Assembly: GCF_000819985.1 (NCBI RefSeq)
Contig: NZ_CDBZ01000101.1
Span: forward strand, 1-64,000
DNA from: Aeromonas media
GTDB lineage: Bacteria > Pseudomonadota > Gammaproteobacteria > Enterobacterales > Aeromonadaceae
DNA length: 64,000 nt
Direction: 5' to 3'
A program made the translations under genes and the position numbers. The notes below the pieces were generated by a model. The model saw only the letters and a program-made list of their open reading frames with translations. It was not told the DNA's origin and did no database searches. This document shows positions 53,896 through 62,857 of this stretch, in pieces. Within the stretch, counting starts at the first letter, position 1; each line of letters begins with the position of its first letter.

Positions 53896-55725
53896 ATGAC
53901 CCATCCCTTCCTGTTTCATCCCCAGGTGGCACCCTGGTTCAAAGAGAGTGCCGATACCCTGTTGCTCACCCTGTTCAGCGAGCTGGACGCCCCCATCCGC
54001 GAGGTGTGGCTGCGTCACGAGCCGGACAACGAGGAGTATCTGGTAGCCATGCGCCCGGTTTCGACCCGGGACAGGCTGCAGGTCTGGCAGGTCGAGCTGC
54101 CGCTGGCCAAGGGGCAGGAGATCCACCTCTACTGCTTCAAGTGCCTCACCGACCAGGAGCAGTGGTGGCTGCACGGGGCGGGCGTCAGCGCCGCCATGCC
54201 GCCGCGGGAGCAGCATTTCCGCTTCAACAGCCATCATCAGCCGCCGACCTGGGTACAGGATCAGGTCTTCTACCAGATCTTCCCGGACCGCTTCTGCAAC
54301 GGCGATCCCTCGCTCAGCGTCAAGCATCACGAGTACGAGTACCGCGGCAAGGCGGTCATCAGCAAGGCCTGGGGGGAGCCGGTCAGCCGCCACGAAGAGG
54401 GGCACGGCGCCTGCGAGTTCTACGGCGGGGATCTGGCGGGCATAGACGCCAAGCTGCACTATCTGCAATCCCTCGGGGTGACGGCGCTCTACCTCAACCC
54501 CATCTTCGATTCGCCGAGCAACCACAAGTACGACACCCAGGATTACTACAGCGTCGACCCGCACCTCGGCACCAATGCCCAGTTTGCCGAGCTGACCCGC
54601 AACCTGCATCAGCGCGGCATGAAGATCATCCTGGACGCCGTGGTCAACCACACCTCCACCGATCACCCCTGGTTCTGCCCGCCGCTGGGAGCCCAGAGCA
54701 ACCCGGACTCCCCCTGGCGCAGCTTCTACACCTTCGACCAGGAAGGGGATTATGTCAGCTGGAAAGGCATTCGCAGCCTGCCCAAGCTGGACTTCGCCAG
54801 CGAGCAGGTGCAGGACGCCGTGTATCGGGCAGACAACGCCATTCTGCGCTACTGGATGCGCGCCCCCTACCAGATCGACGGCTGGCGCTTCGACGTCATC
54901 CACATGCTGGGAGAGCGGGGCTCGGCCATGGGCAACAGCGGCCATGTGCGCGCCATTCGCGGCGCCGTCAAGCAGGAGAACCCGGACGCCTACGTGCTCG
55001 GCGAACACTTCTTCGAGGCGAGCCAGTGGCTGCAGGGGGATCAGGAAGACGGCGCCATGAACTACTACGGCTTCGCCCACCCCATCCGCGCCTTCCTGGC
55101 GGGGCAGGACATCGCCTATCACCCCATCAAGATCAGCGCCGAGGAGCTGGACCGCTGGCTCAAGCTGGCCCGGGCTCATATCCCTTTCAAGAACCAGCTG
55201 GCCCAGTTCAACCTGCTGGACAGCCACGACACCGCCCGCTTCCTGCGCCTGCTGGGGGAGGACAAGCAGCGGATGCGGCTCGCCGCCACCCTGCTCATCA
55301 CCTATATCGGTGTGCCCTCCATCTACTACGGCGACGAGGTGGGGCTCTCCGGCGGCAACGATCCGGACTGCCGTCGCTGCTTCCCCTGGGACACCACAGA
55401 CTGGGATCACGTGCTGCACGATCACTACCGCCGCCTGATCCAGATCCGCAAGCAGCGCCCGGCCCTGCGCCGGGGGGACATCCAGACCCTCTACGCCGGC
55501 CCTCACAGCTATGTGTTTGCCCGCACCCTGCAAAGCGATCAGGTGGTGGTGGCCTGCAACCGCCACCCCACGGAGCCGCGCACCATCAGCCTGCCCCTGT
55601 GGCAGACCGCCAGCCCCGCCAGCCGCTTCACCGACGCCTTCAACGGCGACAAGTTCGAGGTGGTGCAAGGGGAGGTGCAGCTCACCATACCGGCCAACTC
55701 GGCCAGGGTGCTGCTGTCGAGCTGA
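53896..55725 (+). CDS. malZ: Maltodextrin glucosidase MalZ (GH13)
   Basis: The 609-residue alpha-glycosidase trims glucose from the reducing end of maltodextrins. An N-terminal beta-sandwich (about 1-115) precedes the TIM barrel, with QVFYQIFPDRF, DAVVNHTS, the nucleophile Asp in DGWRFDVIHMLGE, the acid Glu in YVLGEHFFE and the third carboxylate in LLDSHDTARF. It is close to E. coli MalZ (604). There is no signal peptide, so it is cytoplasmic. It is not next to other mal genes here. A strong bidirectional terminator follows. Confidence 0.93.
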   Translation: MTHPFLFHPQVAPWFKESADTLLLTLFSELDAPIREVWLRHEPDNEEYLVAMRPVSTRDRLQVWQVELPLAKGQEIHLYCFKCLTDQEQWWLHGAGVSAAMPPREQHFRFNSHHQPPTWVQDQVFYQIFPDRFCNGDPSLSVKHHEYEYRGKAVISKAWGEPVSRHEEGHGACEFYGGDLAGIDAKLHYLQSLGVTALYLNPIFDSPSNHKYDTQDYYSVDPHLGTNAQFAELTRNLHQRGMKIILDAVVNHTSTDHPWFCPPLGAQSNPDSPWRSFYTFDQEGDYVSWKGIRSLPKLDFASEQVQDAVYRADNAILRYWMRAPYQIDGWRFDVIHMLGERGSAMGNSGHVRAIRGAVKQENPDAYVLGEHFFEASQWLQGDQEDGAMNYYGFAHPIRAFLAGQDIAYHPIKISAEELDRWLKLARAHIPFKNQLAQFNLLDSHDTARFLRLLGEDKQRMRLAATLLITYIGVPSIYYGDEVGLSGGNDPDCRRCFPWDTTDWDHVLHDHYRRLIQIRKQRPALRRGDIQTLYAGPHSYVFARTLQSDQVVVACNRHPTEPRTISLPLWQTASPASRFTDAFNGDKFEVVQGEVQLTIPANSARVLLSS

Positions 55726-55729
55726 CAAC

Positions 55730-55760
55730 AAAAACCGGAGCCCAAGGCTCCGGTTTTTCT
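55730..55760. terminator. Bidirectional terminator after malZ
   Basis: AAAAACCGGAGCC and GGCTCCGGTTTTT around CAA, flanked by A- and T-runs. It serves malZ and the convergent gene. Confidence 0.95.
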
Positions 55761-55789
55761 TCATGTTGCTTCGGCAAACCCCGGCAACC

Positions 55790-56323
55790 TCAGTAGTTGA
55801 TGCTGACGTAGGGGACTTCCGGCACATTCCACGCCTGCTTGAGGTAGACGGTCAGCACGAAGAAGAAGTTGGCCAGCAGGTTGGCGAAACGATAGAGAAT
55901 GGAGTCGAAGCGCACGCCGCTCTCTTCGAGGCGCACCAGCAGGCGCACCACCTTCTTGCTGCCGCAGCGGCACAGGTGCAGGGTGGGAATGGGCTGGGGT
56001 CCCTGGGGCAGCACGAAACCCGTGACCCGGCCGCGGCTCGCCTCGTTGTAGTGATCGTAACGCCCCTTCAGCCAGTCCAGATCTTCCTCGAAGATCCCGA
56101 GCCTGCCACGCACCGAGCCGTTGAGGTTGTAGATGAGTCGTTGCAGGGTCGCCAGATCCGCCAGCACGGGCCGGGTATCCTCATCCGGCACCAGATGGGA
56201 GAGCACGGCCCCCACCTGACAGCAGAGCTCGTCGGTGGCGATCTCGTAGTCACACTGGAACTGGGTCTCGAAGATGAAGGGGTAGCAGAGCTCGCGCTTG
56301 TCTCTTGGCTTCTTGGGGTTCAT
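55790..56323 (-). CDS. PduO-type cobalamin adenosyltransferase-like protein
   Basis: A 177-residue, mostly helical protein. The segments DELCCQVGAVLSHL, LQRLIYNLNGSV and especially FVLPQGPQPIPTLHLCRC with a final YRFANLLANFFFVLTVYL follow the PduO-type ATP:cob(I)alamin adenosyltransferase fold. The N-terminal T-G-D-x-G-x-T ATP loop of PduO enzymes is not present, and the region is replaced by RELCYPFIFETQ. It may be a diverged enzyme or a non-catalytic relative. It is a single gene with a weak ribosome-binding site. Confidence 0.65.
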   Translation of the reverse strand: MNPKKPRDKRELCYPFIFETQFQCDYEIATDELCCQVGAVLSHLVPDEDTRPVLADLATLQRLIYNLNGSVRGRLGIFEEDLDWLKGRYDHYNEASRGRVTGFVLPQGPQPIPTLHLCRCGSKKVVRLLVRLEESGVRFDSILYRFANLLANFFFVLTVYLKQAWNVPEVPYVSINY

Positions 56324-56350
56324 GGCATCGTCTGGCTGGAGAAAAGGGCA

Positions 56351-56380
56351 GTTTGCCAGCCCGGGCCCGGGCTGGCAAAC
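56351..56380. repeat. Perfect 30-bp palindrome
   Basis: GTTTGCCAGCCCGGG (56351-56365) is followed directly by its exact reverse complement (56366-56380). It lies 28 bases after the DUF5610-like gene's stop. Read leftward it is followed by TGCCCTTTTC, so it may act as that gene's terminator, but a 15-bp perfect arm is unusually long. Confidence 0.8.
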
Positions 56381-56408
56381 GCCACATCAGAGAGGTGACG
56401 AACCGGGA

Positions 56409-57548
56409 TCAGGTGGTCGCCATCTGCTGGCCGAGCAGCCTCATGGCCTCCAGCATCCGCTGGTTGAAGCCCATGAAACCGGCGCCCTCTGCCCCCTCAC
56501 TCTGGCCTCGCGCCGCCAGTACTGCAGGGGTCAACGCCTGCTGCTGGGCAGGCGGCAACAGGGCATCGGCCTGCTGCTGCAACTGGCTCAGCTTCGGCAG
56601 ATAGTCCGCCAGCGGCTTGAGGCCCTCCTGCAGCGAATGGGCCCCCTGATAGGTCTGGCTCAAGCGGGCCGACTGCTTGAGCTTGAGGGAGTATGAGGCC
56701 AGCTGACTGTCGTCCAGTTGCAACCCGTCCAGCCTGTCGGCCAGGGTCTTGCCCTCCCCGCCTCCGAAGAACTGGCCAGCCAGCTCGTCCAGCCCCTTGA
56801 CCAGCTTGCCGATGGCCTCCATCTCGCCACTGTCGAGATCCCCTTCCAGGGAGAAGTCGAAGCTCTGGCTCGACTTGAGGCTGAACTGGCTGCCGCTCCC
56901 GTCGTTACGGGACTTGAACTGCCAGCTGTCGCTGAACCTCAGCATCACCTTGTCCCCGTCCCGGGTCTCGATCTCGAGGAAGGCCTGCTGCCGACTGGCC
57001 ATCTTGGCCGCCCCGAGATCCGTGGTCGAGACCTCGCCGAAGAACTCTTGCTCGAAGGACTCCAGCCCCTCCTGGATCAGCTTGTAGCTCTGATCCATGC
57101 CGGTCTTGATGTCCTCGTTGTCCGCCCAGTCCCCGAGCTGCTTTCTGGCGTCGCCGAAGCCCATGTCCACGCCTTTGCGGGCCTGCTCCATCATCTTGGC
57201 CAGCTCCTCATCCGACTTGCCGTCGGCACGGGCCGCGCCCAGCCGTCCGGTGACAAACTGCAGCACGTTGTCCGCCACCGTCTCGTAATCGAACAAGGTC
57301 TCCGGGGTGATTGCCTCTGGCGGATCCAGCTTGAACTCCTGACTCCTGGGGGCCTGATAGTGCTGGCCGTTGATCTCCAGCGCGAATTGCAGCGCCTGCT
57401 GGATCAGCACCTGGGCCCACTTCGGGGGCTTGTTCAGGGAGACCTCATCCCCCTTGCCCGCCGTTTTCGACTCTGCCTGTTGAGGCGATTTGGGAGCAAT
57501 GCCCACTCCCTTGGGTTGGGCTGCGCCCATGCCATCGATCTGCATCAT
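56409..57548 (-). CDS. DUF5610-like protein
   Basis: A 379-residue soluble protein with no signal peptide. It has a Pro/Lys-rich first 45 residues, a helical part (about 50-175) with KWAQVLIQQALQFALEINGQ and TPETLFDYETVADNVLQFVT, a beta part (IETRDGDKVMLRFSDSW) and a Gln-rich helical end. The helical part resembles DUF5610, found in several gammaproteobacteria; function unknown. Three tandem start codons (GTG 57551, ATG 57548, ATG 57545) follow GGGAGA. It is divergent from trmA. Confidence 0.7.
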   Translation of the reverse strand: MMQIDGMGAAQPKGVGIAPKSPQQAESKTAGKGDEVSLNKPPKWAQVLIQQALQFALEINGQHYQAPRSQEFKLDPPEAITPETLFDYETVADNVLQFVTGRLGAARADGKSDEELAKMMEQARKGVDMGFGDARKQLGDWADNEDIKTGMDQSYKLIQEGLESFEQEFFGEVSTTDLGAAKMASRQQAFLEIETRDGDKVMLRFSDSWQFKSRNDGSGSQFSLKSSQSFDFSLEGDLDSGEMEAIGKLVKGLDELAGQFFGGGEGKTLADRLDGLQLDDSQLASYSLKLKQSARLSQTYQGAHSLQEGLKPLADYLPKLSQLQQQADALLPPAQQQALTPAVLAARGQSEGAEGAGFMGFNQRMLEAMRLLGQQMATT

Positions 57549-57714
57549 CACTCTCCCGCCATACTGGTGGATCGGTTATCGGCCCGACTGGCCACTTCTT
57601 GACCACAAAAAACTTGGACAATCCGCGACGGCCTTTTAAAATCCCCACCCTTTGGTTGGCTGCGGCCTTCCCCCGGTTTCTGCCCGGCCCTGCCGGTGTG
57701 CATCTGAGGTATCT

Positions 57715-58821
57715 ATGACCCAATCCCAGCGGACCCCCGCCGACTACCAGGCCCAGCTCGACGAAAAGCGCGATCGCCTCACCCAGCTGTTCGCCGACTT
57801 CAATCCGCCCGCGCTTGAGGTCCATGCCTCCCCCGCCGAGCACTACCGGATGCGTGCCGAGTTCCGCATCTGGCACGAGGGGGATGACCTCTTCCACTGC
57901 ATGTATGCCCAGGCCACCAAGGAGATCATCCGGGTCGACAGCTTCCCCACCGCCAGCCTGCTCATCAACCGGCTGATGCCAGTGCTGCTGGCAGGGCTGC
58001 GCCCGCACCCCGTACTGCGCCGCAAGCTGTTCCAGATAGACTACCTCTCCACCCAGTCCGGCCAGCTGTGCGTCAGCCTGCTCTACCACCGCAAGCTGGA
58101 GGCGGAGTGGCAGCAAGCTGCCGAGGCCCTGCAGGCCGACCTGCGGGCCCAGGGGTTCGATCTGCAACTGATTGGCCGCGCCCACAAGCAGAAGATCTGC
58201 CTGGGGGAGGAGTTCGTCATCGAGCGGCTCAACGTGCAGGGGCGCGAGCTGGTCTACAAGCAGGTGGAGAACAGCTTCACCCAACCCAATGCCGCCATCA
58301 ACGAGCAGATGCTGGGCTGGGCGCTGGACGTGACCCACGACAGCGAGGGTGACCTGCTGGAGCTCTACTGCGGCAACGGCAACTTCTCCATCGCCCTGGC
58401 CCAGAACTTCCGCAAGGTGCTGGCCACCGAGATCGCCAAGCCGAGCGTGGATTCAGCCCAGTACAACATCGCCGCCAACGGGGTCGACAACCTGATCATC
58501 CTGCGCATGTCGGCGGAGGAGTTCACCATGGCGATGCGCGGCGAGCGGGAGTTCAACCGCCTCAAGGGGGTCGATCTCGGCGCTTACCAGTGCAACACCA
58601 TCTTCGTCGACCCGCCCCGTGCCGGCCTTGACGACGCCACGGTCAAGCTGGTGCAGGAGTACGACAACATTCTCTACATCTCCTGCAACCCGGAGACCCT
58701 GCAGGCCAACATGGCGGTCCTCGGCGAGACCCACGAGATCGCCCGCTTCGCCCTGTTCGACCAGTTCCCCTGGACCCACCATATGGAAGCCGGTGTCTAT
58801 CTGCGCCGCAAGGCAGGCTGA
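57715..58821 (+). CDS. trmA: tRNA (uracil-5-)-methyltransferase TrmA
   Basis: The 368-residue SAM-dependent enzyme makes m5U54 in the T-loop of tRNAs and modifies tmRNA. The Rossmann motif [12 protein letters not shown], the DPPRAGLDD motif, the nucleophile Cys324 (SCNPETL) and the base Glu358 (HHMEAGVY) are at the same positions as in E. coli TrmA (366). The ATG at 57715 after GAGG is chosen over an in-frame ATG at 57652. A terminator follows. Confidence 0.97.
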   Translation: MTQSQRTPADYQAQLDEKRDRLTQLFADFNPPALEVHASPAEHYRMRAEFRIWHEGDDLFHCMYAQATKEIIRVDSFPTASLLINRLMPVLLAGLRPHPVLRRKLFQIDYLSTQSGQLCVSLLYHRKLEAEWQQAAEALQADLRAQGFDLQLIGRAHKQKICLGEEFVIERLNVQGRELVYKQVENSFTQPNAAINEQMLGWALDVTHDSEGDLLELYCGNGNFSIALAQNFRKVLATEIAKPSVDSAQYNIAANGVDNLIILRMSAEEFTMAMRGEREFNRLKGVDLGAYQCNTIFVDPPRAGLDDATVKLVQEYDNILYISCNPETLQANMAVLGETHEIARFALFDQFPWTHHMEAGVYLRRKAG

Positions 58822-58861
58822 TACCGCAGGGACGCCAATCCCCTTCGACAGGCAGAATGAG

Positions 58862-58886
58862 AACAGGGCCTCGGGCCCTGTTTGAT
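58862..58886 (+). terminator. Terminator after trmA
   Basis: AACAGGGCC and GGCCCTGTT around TCG, followed by TGATTAG. Confidence 0.8.
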
Positions 58887-58967
58887 TAGTTATCCCGGTG
58901 CAGAGCGCTGGCGCAGCCGTTATGCTGGCGACACGCGCATTCGCGCCATAGCCGGGGCCACGCCACC

Positions 58968-59678
58968 ATGCCACGCGTTCTGTTTGTTGAAGATGATCCC
59001 GACATAGGCCAGCTCATCAGCAGCTGGCTCGGTCGCCACGACATAGAAGTGCTGCTGGAGAGCCGGGGCGATCTGGCGCTCGCCAGGGTGGAGGTCGAGC
59101 AGCCCGACCTGGTGCTGCTCGACATCATGCTGCCGGGACAGGACGGCCTCTCCCTGTGCCGGGATCTGCGCCCGCGCTTTGCCGGCCCCATCGTCATGCT
59201 CACCTCGCTGGACAGCGACATGAACCAGATCCTCAGTCTGGAGCTGGGGGCCAACGACTACATCCTCAAGACCACGCCGCCCCCCGTGCTGCTGGCCCGG
59301 CTGCGGGTCCAGTTCCGCCAGCAGGGGCTGCGGGCATCCCAACCACTCGCTCCCAGCCCCCCGCCCCAGCGCCTGCAATTCGGCCGCCTGCGGATCGACG
59401 GCCCGGGTCGGGACGTGCGCCTCGATGGCGACAGCGTGCCCCTCTCTACCGCCGACTTCGATCTCTTGTGGGAGCTGGCCTGCCACGCCGGCCAGATCCT
59501 GGGACGGGAGGCGCTGTTTCGCAGCCTGCGGGGCCGCGATTACGACGGCCAGGACCGCAGCATGGACGTGGCCATCTCCCGCCTGCGCCGCCGGCTTGGG
59601 GATGACAGCAACAACCCGACCCGGATCAAGACGGTGCGCCAGAAGGGTTATCTGCTGGTGCCCCAGGCCTGGGAATAA
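58968..59678 (+). CDS. rstA: Response regulator RstA
   Basis: A 236-residue OmpR-family regulator with acidic pocket Glu8-Asp9-Asp10, phosphoacceptor Asp52 (LLDIMLPG), the TSLDSDMN..LGANDYILKTTPP stretch typical of RstA and a C-terminal winged helix (AISRLRRRLGD, KTVRQKGYL). It follows E. coli RstA closely. It forms a two-component system with rstB, 118 bp downstream. In E. coli RstA activates asr and other genes under acid or low Mg2+; an Asr-like gene with an RstA-box match lies just beyond rstB here. Confidence 0.94.
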   Translation: MPRVLFVEDDPDIGQLISSWLGRHDIEVLLESRGDLALARVEVEQPDLVLLDIMLPGQDGLSLCRDLRPRFAGPIVMLTSLDSDMNQILSLELGANDYILKTTPPPVLLARLRVQFRQQGLRASQPLAPSPPPQRLQFGRLRIDGPGRDVRLDGDSVPLSTADFDLLWELACHAGQILGREALFRSLRGRDYDGQDRSMDVAISRLRRRLGDDSNNPTRIKTVRQKGYLLVPQAWE

Positions 59679-59710
59679 ACAGTTACCGAATGACTTTGAT
59701 GCTCTCTGCT

Positions 59711-59734
59711 CCCTGCTCCCCTTGCGGGAGAAGG
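59711..59734. repeat. Palindromic element between rstA and rstB
   Basis: CCCT-G-CTCCC and GGGAG-A-AGGG surround CTTGC in the 118-bp rstA-rstB gap, followed by GGGATGAGGGG. It resembles the short dispersed palindromes found in many proteobacterial genomes, and the galM/yghZ gap has a similar CTCC-rich palindrome. It may reduce rstB expression relative to rstA. Confidence 0.55.
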
Positions 59735-59796
59735 GTTGGGGATGAGGGGATAACAAAACAACGCCAAGACGCAACCCAGGCAAGAGGAGAACCTCC

Positions 59797-61122
59797 ATGC
59801 GACGCCTGTTTATCCAGTTCTACCTGCTGCTGATCGGCTGCTTCTGCCTCGCCATCCTGCTCATCGGTCTGGTCTATCAGGTCAGTGCCGAGCGGGCGGG
59901 GGATCGCTATCTGGAGCGGATGATGCAAGGCTCCCTCGGCCTGCTCACCGGTGAGCTGGCCCGGCTGCCGCCGGCGCACTGGCCCGCCCGCATGGCGGAG
60001 CAGAGCCGCCAGCTCACCCTACCGCTGCGGATCGGGGCCCTCGCCAACCAGCCGCTGGCCAGGGAGGATCAGGCCTTTCTCGAGGCGGGCAACATCGTCA
60101 TCGTCGAGGAAGATGACACCTTCCTGCAGCGCATCCCCGGCACCGATCAGGTGCTGATCGTCGGCCCCGTGCCCTACCTATCCTACCTGCACGAGCTGCA
60201 CTGGGTGGATGTGGGCCTGCTGCTGCTCATCGGCCTCTCCCTCGGTCTCCCCATCCTGCTCTGGCTGCGTCCCCACTGGCGCGGCCTGCAGCAACTCGAA
60301 CAGACAGCCCGCCGGGTCGGCGATGGGGATCTCTCCAGCCGCACCGGCCTGCCCCCCGGCAGCAGCCTGGGCCGGGTGGGCCGCACCTTCGATCAGATGA
60401 CGGAGCAGTTGCAGGCCATGCTGGCCAGCCGCAAGCAGCTGACCGACGCCATCGCACACGAGCTGCGCACCCCCCTGGTGCGGCTGCGCTACCGGCTCGC
60501 CATGCTGGCCGAGCCTCCCACCACCGAGGAGCAGCAGGGGCTGGAACGGGATCTCGGCGCGCTGGACGCCCTCATCGAGGAGATGCTCACCTACGCCAGG
60601 CTGGATCGCCCCGAGCTGCCGCTGCAGTGCAGCGATCTCGAGCTGGGCTGCTGGGCCGGGGAGCGGCTCCCGGACTGGCAGGCGCTGCGGCCACAGACCC
60701 GGCTCGATTTCGTACGCCCGGCCATGGCCTTGCCCTGGCACGGCGACATCCGCCTGCTGGACAGAGCGCTGGAGAACCTCATCGGCAACGCCCTGCGCCA
60801 CGCCACCAGCCGGGTGAGCCTCGCCATGAGTCGGCAGCAGGATCACTATCTGCTGGAGGTGGCCGACGACGGCCCCGGTATCGATCCCGCGCTGGCGCCC
60901 CAGATCTTCGAGCCCTTCGTGCGGCTGGATCAGAGCCGGGACAGGCGCACCGGCGGCACCGGGCTCGGTCTCGCCATAGTGCGCAGCATAGCCCGCCACC
61001 ACGGCGGCGAGGTACAGCTGCTCCCGAGCAGCAGCGGTGCCCGCTTCTGCCTCAGGCTGCCCGTACATTTGGATACAAACCGTCACCAGTCGCTCACTGA
61101 ACCACAGGTTGAACAGCCCTAG
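59797..61122 (+). CDS. rstB: Sensor histidine kinase RstB
   Basis: The 441-residue inner-membrane kinase has two spans (about 6-28 and 138-160) around a periplasmic sensor domain of about 110 residues, a HAMP region, the H-box AIAHELRTPL with His221 as phosphoacceptor, and an ATPase with ENLIGNALRHA, DDGPGIDP and GGTGLGLAIV. It is close to E. coli RstB (433). GAGGAG precedes the ATG. Its last codons contain the RstA-box match that may serve the next gene. Confidence 0.93.
   Translation: MRRLFIQFYLLLIGCFCLAILLIGLVYQVSAERAGDRYLERMMQGSLGLLTGELARLPPAHWPARMAEQSRQLTLPLRIGALANQPLAREDQAFLEAGNIVIVEEDDTFLQRIPGTDQVLIVGPVPYLSYLHELHWVDVGLLLLIGLSLGLPILLWLRPHWRGLQQLEQTARRVGDGDLSSRTGLPPGSSLGRVGRTFDQMTEQLQAMLASRKQLTDAIAHELRTPLVRLRYRLAMLAEPPTTEEQQGLERDLGALDALIEEMLTYARLDRPELPLQCSDLELGCWAGERLPDWQALRPQTRLDFVRPAMALPWHGDIRLLDRALENLIGNALRHATSRVSLAMSRQQDHYLLEVADDGPGIDPALAPQIFEPFVRLDQSRDRRTGGTGLGLAIVRSIARHHGGEVQLLPSSSGARFCLRLPVHLDTNRHQSLTEPQVEQP
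61064..61077 (+). promoter_or_regulatory. Candidate RstA box upstream of the Asr-like gene
   Basis: TACATTTGGATACA matches the E. coli RstA consensus TACATNTNGTTACA at 11 of 12 defined positions. It lies inside the 3' end of rstB, 100 bp before the Asr-like ATG. TAGGAT at 61120-61125 could be the -10. It is the expected place for RstA-driven expression of the downstream gene. Confidence 0.65.
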
Positions 61123-61176
61123 GATGACGTCATGGAGAGCCGCTCCATGTCATCAAACCGAACGAGGAACTGGAAT

Positions 61177-61356
61177 ATGAAAAAGCTGATCCCCCTGAGC
61201 CTGGCCGCTGTCTTCGCCCTGACCTCCGGCTTCACCATGGCTGCCACCCCGACCAAGGCTGCCGCCCCCCACGCGACCCAGACCAAGGTGGTGAAAAAGC
61301 ATCACAAGGCGACCCATGCCGCACCGGCCGTGAAAGTGGCCCCCAAGACCAAGTAA
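61177..61356 (+). CDS. Asr-like small basic periplasmic protein
   Basis: The 59-residue precursor has a signal peptide (about 1-22, TMA|AT), then an Ala/Thr/Lys/His-rich tail with KKHHKATHA, the composition of E. coli acid shock protein Asr (which has longer repeats). Asr protects periplasmic proteins at low pH and is an RstA target. The ATG at 61177 (GAGGA upstream) gives a proper signal peptide; the in-frame ATG at 61132 does not. It is directly downstream of rstB, followed by a strong terminator. Confidence 0.75.
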   Translation: MKKLIPLSLAAVFALTSGFTMAATPTKAAAPHATQTKVVKKHHKATHAAPAVKVAPKTK

Positions 61357-61377
61357 CAGGCGCACAAGCCCCCAATG

Positions 61378-61406
61378 AAAAGGGGCCCCATCATGGGGCC
61401 CCTTTT
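61378..61406. terminator. Bidirectional terminator after the Asr-like gene
   Basis: AAAAGGGGCCCCA and TGGGGCCCCTTTT form a perfect 13-bp stem around TCA. It serves both convergent genes. Confidence 0.95.
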
Positions 61407-61422
61407 GTCGTGTTCAGGCGGC

Positions 61423-62679
61423 TCAATCTTGCATGTAATCTGCCGGCAGTGCGATGCGCGCCACGCCGGAGGCCACCGCCGCCAGCGCCACGGCGCGGGC
61501 CACGCGGGGCAGCAGACGGGCATCCATCGGCTTGGGAATGACGTACTCCTTGCCGAAGGTGAGCTCGCTCACCCCGGCGGCGGTCAGCACCTCGGCCGGG
61601 ACCGGCTCCTTGACCAGGCCGCGAATGGCCTCCACCGCCGCTATCTTCATGGCGTCGTTGATGCGGCTGGCGCGCGCATCCAGGGCGCCGCGGAAGATGA
61701 AGGGGAAGCAGATGACGTTGTTGATCTGGTTCGGATAGTCCGAGCGACCCGTGCCCATGATGAGATCGCTACGTACCGAGTGCGCCAGGGCCGGCTTGAT
61801 CTCGGGATCCGGGTTGGAGCAGGCGAAGATCACCGGGTTGGGGGCCATCAGCGCCACCGCCTCGGCAGGCAGCACGTCCGGGCCGGAGACGCCGACGAAC
61901 ACGTCCGCCCCGTCGATGACATCCATCAGGGTACGCAGCGGAGTCTCGTTGGCGAAGCGCTGCTTGTACTGGTTGAGATCGGTGCGACCGGTGTGGATCA
62001 CCCCCTGACGGTCCAGCATGAAGATGTTGTGTGGCGCGGCGCCACACTTGATCAGCAGGTCCATGCAGGCGGTGGCGGCGGCCCCGGCGCCCATGCAGAC
62101 GATGCGGCTCTGTTCGATGCGCTTGCCCTGCACTTCCAGCGCGTTGAGCAGACCGGCGGCGGTGACGATGGCGGTGCCGTGCTGATCATCGTGGAACACC
62201 GGGATGTCGCAGCGCTCGATCAGCACCTGTTCGATCTCGAAGCACTCGGGGGCCTTGATGTCTTCCAGATTGATGCCACCGAAGGTATCGGCGATGGCCG
62301 CGACAGTGTCGATGAACTGCGCACTGGTCTCGTGTTTCACCTCGATGTCGATGGCGTCGATGCCGGCGAAGCGCTTGAACAACAGGGCCTTGCCCTCCAT
62401 CACCGGCTTGGAGGCCAGCGGCCCCAGATTGCCAAGACCGAGGATGGCGGTGCCGTTGGAGATGACGGCCACCAGGTTACCCTTGCCGGTGTAGCGGTAG
62501 GCATCATCGGGATTGGCGGCGATCTCGCGCACCGGCTCGGCCACACCCGGGCTGTAGGCCAGCGCCAGATCGCGGGCGGTCTCGGCGGGTTTGGTAAGGG
62601 CGATGGCTATCTTGCCGGGAATGGGTTGGGCGTGGTAATCGAGCGCTTGTTGACGAAGATCGTGACGCAGATCGGACAT
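61423..62679 (-). CDS. Malic enzyme without phosphotransacetylase domain
   Basis: A 418-residue oxidative decarboxylase converting malate to pyruvate with NAD(P)+. It has [30 protein letters not shown] (spanning the malate-site Lys), the metal-site FEIEQVL/DDQHGTA segments, NAD(P) motif [14 protein letters not shown] and [16 protein letters not shown]. It matches the catalytic half of MaeB, but the C-terminal PTA-like half of MaeB (759 residues) is absent with no sign of truncation. The ATG at 62679 is preferred over 62715. Confidence 0.92.
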   Translation of the reverse strand: MSDLRHDLRQQALDYHAQPIPGKIAIALTKPAETARDLALAYSPGVAEPVREIAANPDDAYRYTGKGNLVAVISNGTAILGLGNLGPLASKPVMEGKALLFKRFAGIDAIDIEVKHETSAQFIDTVAAIADTFGGINLEDIKAPECFEIEQVLIERCDIPVFHDDQHGTAIVTAAGLLNALEVQGKRIEQSRIVCMGAGAAATACMDLLIKCGAAPHNIFMLDRQGVIHTGRTDLNQYKQRFANETPLRTLMDVIDGADVFVGVSGPDVLPAEAVALMAPNPVIFACSNPDPEIKPALAHSVRSDLIMGTGRSDYPNQINNVICFPFIFRGALDARASRINDAMKIAAVEAIRGLVKEPVPAEVLTAAGVSELTFGKEYVIPKPMDARLLPRVARAVALAAVASGVARIALPADYMQD

Positions 62680-62857
62680 GGGGACCCCGATACGGAAGTG
62701 AATGTGGTGGTGCATTGGCTCGCCACAGGCGAGGGCTCGGGATCATAAAGAAAACCATCGGGCTTTCACAGTAGAAAGTATTGCCGTTATCCACCGATGA
62801 GCCAATCATCAGCACGTATCACCGACAATGAATACCCATTTAGTTATAGATATGGTT

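Noticed and set aside
53743-55827. 694-codon minus-strand ORF
   Set aside because: It is antisense to malZ, which has all catalytic residues.
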